Positions 5,024 through 5,841 of a DNA stretch of 5,841 nucleotides are shown in pieces (the stretch's first letter is position 1; the number at the start of each line of letters is the position of its first letter). The DNA is from Prevotella sp. UBA4341 (lineage in GTDB: Bacteria; Bacteroidota; Bacteroidia; Bacteroidales; Bacteroidaceae). The notes under the pieces were generated by a model. That model had not been told where the DNA came from. It ran no database searches and saw only the letters and a list, made by a program, of their open reading frames with translations. Position numbers and translations under genes: made by a program. The stretch is from assembly GCA_002393705.1 (NCBI GenBank), contig DGTH01000138.1, positions 4,909 to 10,749 on the forward strand. The letters are read 5' to 3'.

Positions 5024-5841
5024 CTATCTCTTCTCGTCCTTATGTATTCCGTAATATACGCGCAGCGGTGTCGAGTTCACCTTGATGAAGCCCTTGGCTT
5101 CGTCAGCTGTCCAACCGGTCTGCGTTTCACCATATTCGCCAAGCTTCGACTTGGTCAGGTCGTTGACAGAATCAATGCCTACAGTCTCGAAACCGTAGGG
5201 ACGCAACTTCAGAATGGCCGTACCCGTTACGTTACGTTGGCTCGATGTCAGCATGGCTTCAATGTCGGGCATCACGGGCTCCAGGTACTGGCTCTCGTGC
5301 AGGAACATGCCGTACCAGTTGGCCACTTGGTCTTTCCAGTACTGCTGCCATTTGCTCAGCGTGCTCTTTTCCAACAGGCGGTGGGCCTCGATGATGAGTT
5401 TCGGGGCTGCTGCCTCAAACCCTACGCGGCCCTTAATGCCGATAATCGTGTCGCCAACGTTGGCGTCACGGCCTATGGCATAGCTGGCACCAATCTCTTC
5501 TATCTTCTGAATGGCCAGTACTTTGTCGGTAAACTTTTCGCCGTTTACTCCTACTATCTCGCCCTTTTCAAACTCTATTCTTAACAGTTGCTCTGGCTCT
5601 TTGGCTGTCACGTGCTTCAGGTAGGCATCCTCTGGCAGCCCTTGCGTCGGGTCTAACAGTTCTCCGCCACAGATGCTGGTGCCCCAGATTCCTACGTTGT
5701 AGCTGTATTTCAGTTTTGTAAAGTCGGCAAAGAAACCGTGCTCGTTGAGGTAATCTACTTCTTCTTTGCGCGTCAGCTTCTTGTCACGCGTCAGTGTGAT
5801 AATCTCAACGCCAGGAGCCATGACAAGAAACGTCATGTCGA
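5024..5841 (-). CDS. argG: Argininosuccinate synthase, C-terminal 271 residues; start outside window
   Basis: This gene is open through the right edge, so its N-terminal ATP-pyrophosphatase part is missing. Its enzyme condenses citrulline and aspartate with ATP to argininosuccinate in the cytoplasm. The visible part begins with DMTFLVMAPGVEII, which in the family follows the conserved R-F just upstream; the first ATG in the window (5836) is therefore internal, not a start. Counting that methionine as 1, landmarks are YSYNVGIWGTSICGGELLDP (44-63), with S45 and S54 at the two citrulline-contacting serines of the human enzyme (S180, S189), and GIKGRVGFEAAAP (133-145). At the other two contacts, Gly128 replaces the usual Glu and Phe140 the usual Tyr. 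The tail from about 160 is the oligomerisation region. It is the first visible gene of the operon, so the promoter and any arginine-responsive control should lie further upstream. Confidence 0.95.
   Translation of the reverse strand, partial: DMTFLVMAPGVEIITLTRDKKLTRKEEVDYLNEHGFFADFTKLKYSYNVGIWGTSICGGELLDPTQGLPEDAYLKHVTAKEPEQLLRIEFEKGEIVGVNGEKFTDKVLAIQKIEEIGASYAIGRDANVGDTIIGIKGRVGFEAAAPKLIIEAHRLLEKSTLSKWQQYWKDQVANWYGMFLHESQYLEPVMPDIEAMLTSSQRNVTGTAILKLRPYGFETVGIDSVNDLTKSKLGEYGETQTGWTADEAKGFIKVNSTPLRVYYGIHKDEKR

Larger units (their letters stand above)
1..5841 (-). other. Predicted single transcription unit: argG-argC-argD-proC-lipoprotein-regulator-ligase
   Basis: Seven genes share one strand with gaps of 52, 34, 7, 10, 2 and 6 nt. 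The leaders of argD (AAGAAAAAGAAAAC) and proC (GAAAAAG) are A-rich, as is common in Bacteroidetes, with no strong Shine-Dalgarno sequence. I found no Bacteroidetes-type promoter (TTTG about -33 with TAnnTTTG about -7) in the two larger gaps and no terminator between genes. Both ends of the unit are outside the window. Internal promoters inside coding sequence, for instance ahead of the regulator, cannot be excluded. Confidence 0.75.

Noticed and set aside
5834..5836. ATG at 5836 as the argG start
   Set aside because: The frame continues upstream as an Asp codon and two bases of the next, matching the internal R-F-D-M-T-F-L segment of ArgG, so the start is outside the window.

Overview
The window looks like a piece of a Bacteroidales chromosome, most likely Prevotella or a close relative. 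The reasons are the gene order (argG, argC, argD, proC, then an XRE-cupin regulator and an acyl-CoA ligase), A-rich rather than classical Shine-Dalgarno leaders, the Bacteroidetes style of the ArgD, ArgG and ProC motifs, a DKNYY-type lipoprotein, and two kinds of short repeat that I recall from this group. The taxon is inferred from these features; no 16S or other marker is present.

All seven genes lie on the minus strand, so transcription runs from high to low coordinates: argG (C-terminal part only, cut by the right edge), argC, argD, proC, a five-repeat DKNYY lipoprotein, an XRE-cupin regulator, and an AMP-forming acyl-CoA ligase (N-terminal part only, cut by the left edge). The gaps in that order are 52, 34, 7, 10, 2 and 6 nt. 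No gene-free stretch exceeds 52 nt, and I see no internal terminator or convincing promoter, so one polycistronic unit is the simplest reading. The promoter should lie beyond the right edge, upstream of argG.

The first four genes form an arginine/proline module. ArgC and ArgD make the acylated ornithine intermediate, which is N-succinylated in Bacteroides by published work and so probably here too. ArgG condenses citrulline with aspartate, and ProC reduces pyrroline-5-carboxylate to proline. The last two genes form a separate regulator-plus-ligase pair whose acid substrate is unknown. The lipoprotein between the two modules has no obvious metabolic link to either.

The most distinctive sequence features sit in and next to argC. 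An in-frame array of heptamers (GAGTGAA on the coding strand) adds about seven residues to ArgC, and its one degenerate copy is changed exactly where a perfect copy would have given a stop codon. The argG-argC gap holds a perfect 8-bp hairpin whose 3' arm is also the first half of a canonical G-quadruplex motif. In addition, ArgG and ArgD lack acidic or hydroxyl residues that handle substrate in the well-studied enzymes. I found no clearly new multi-gene system; this is mostly a housekeeping operon with interesting local details.
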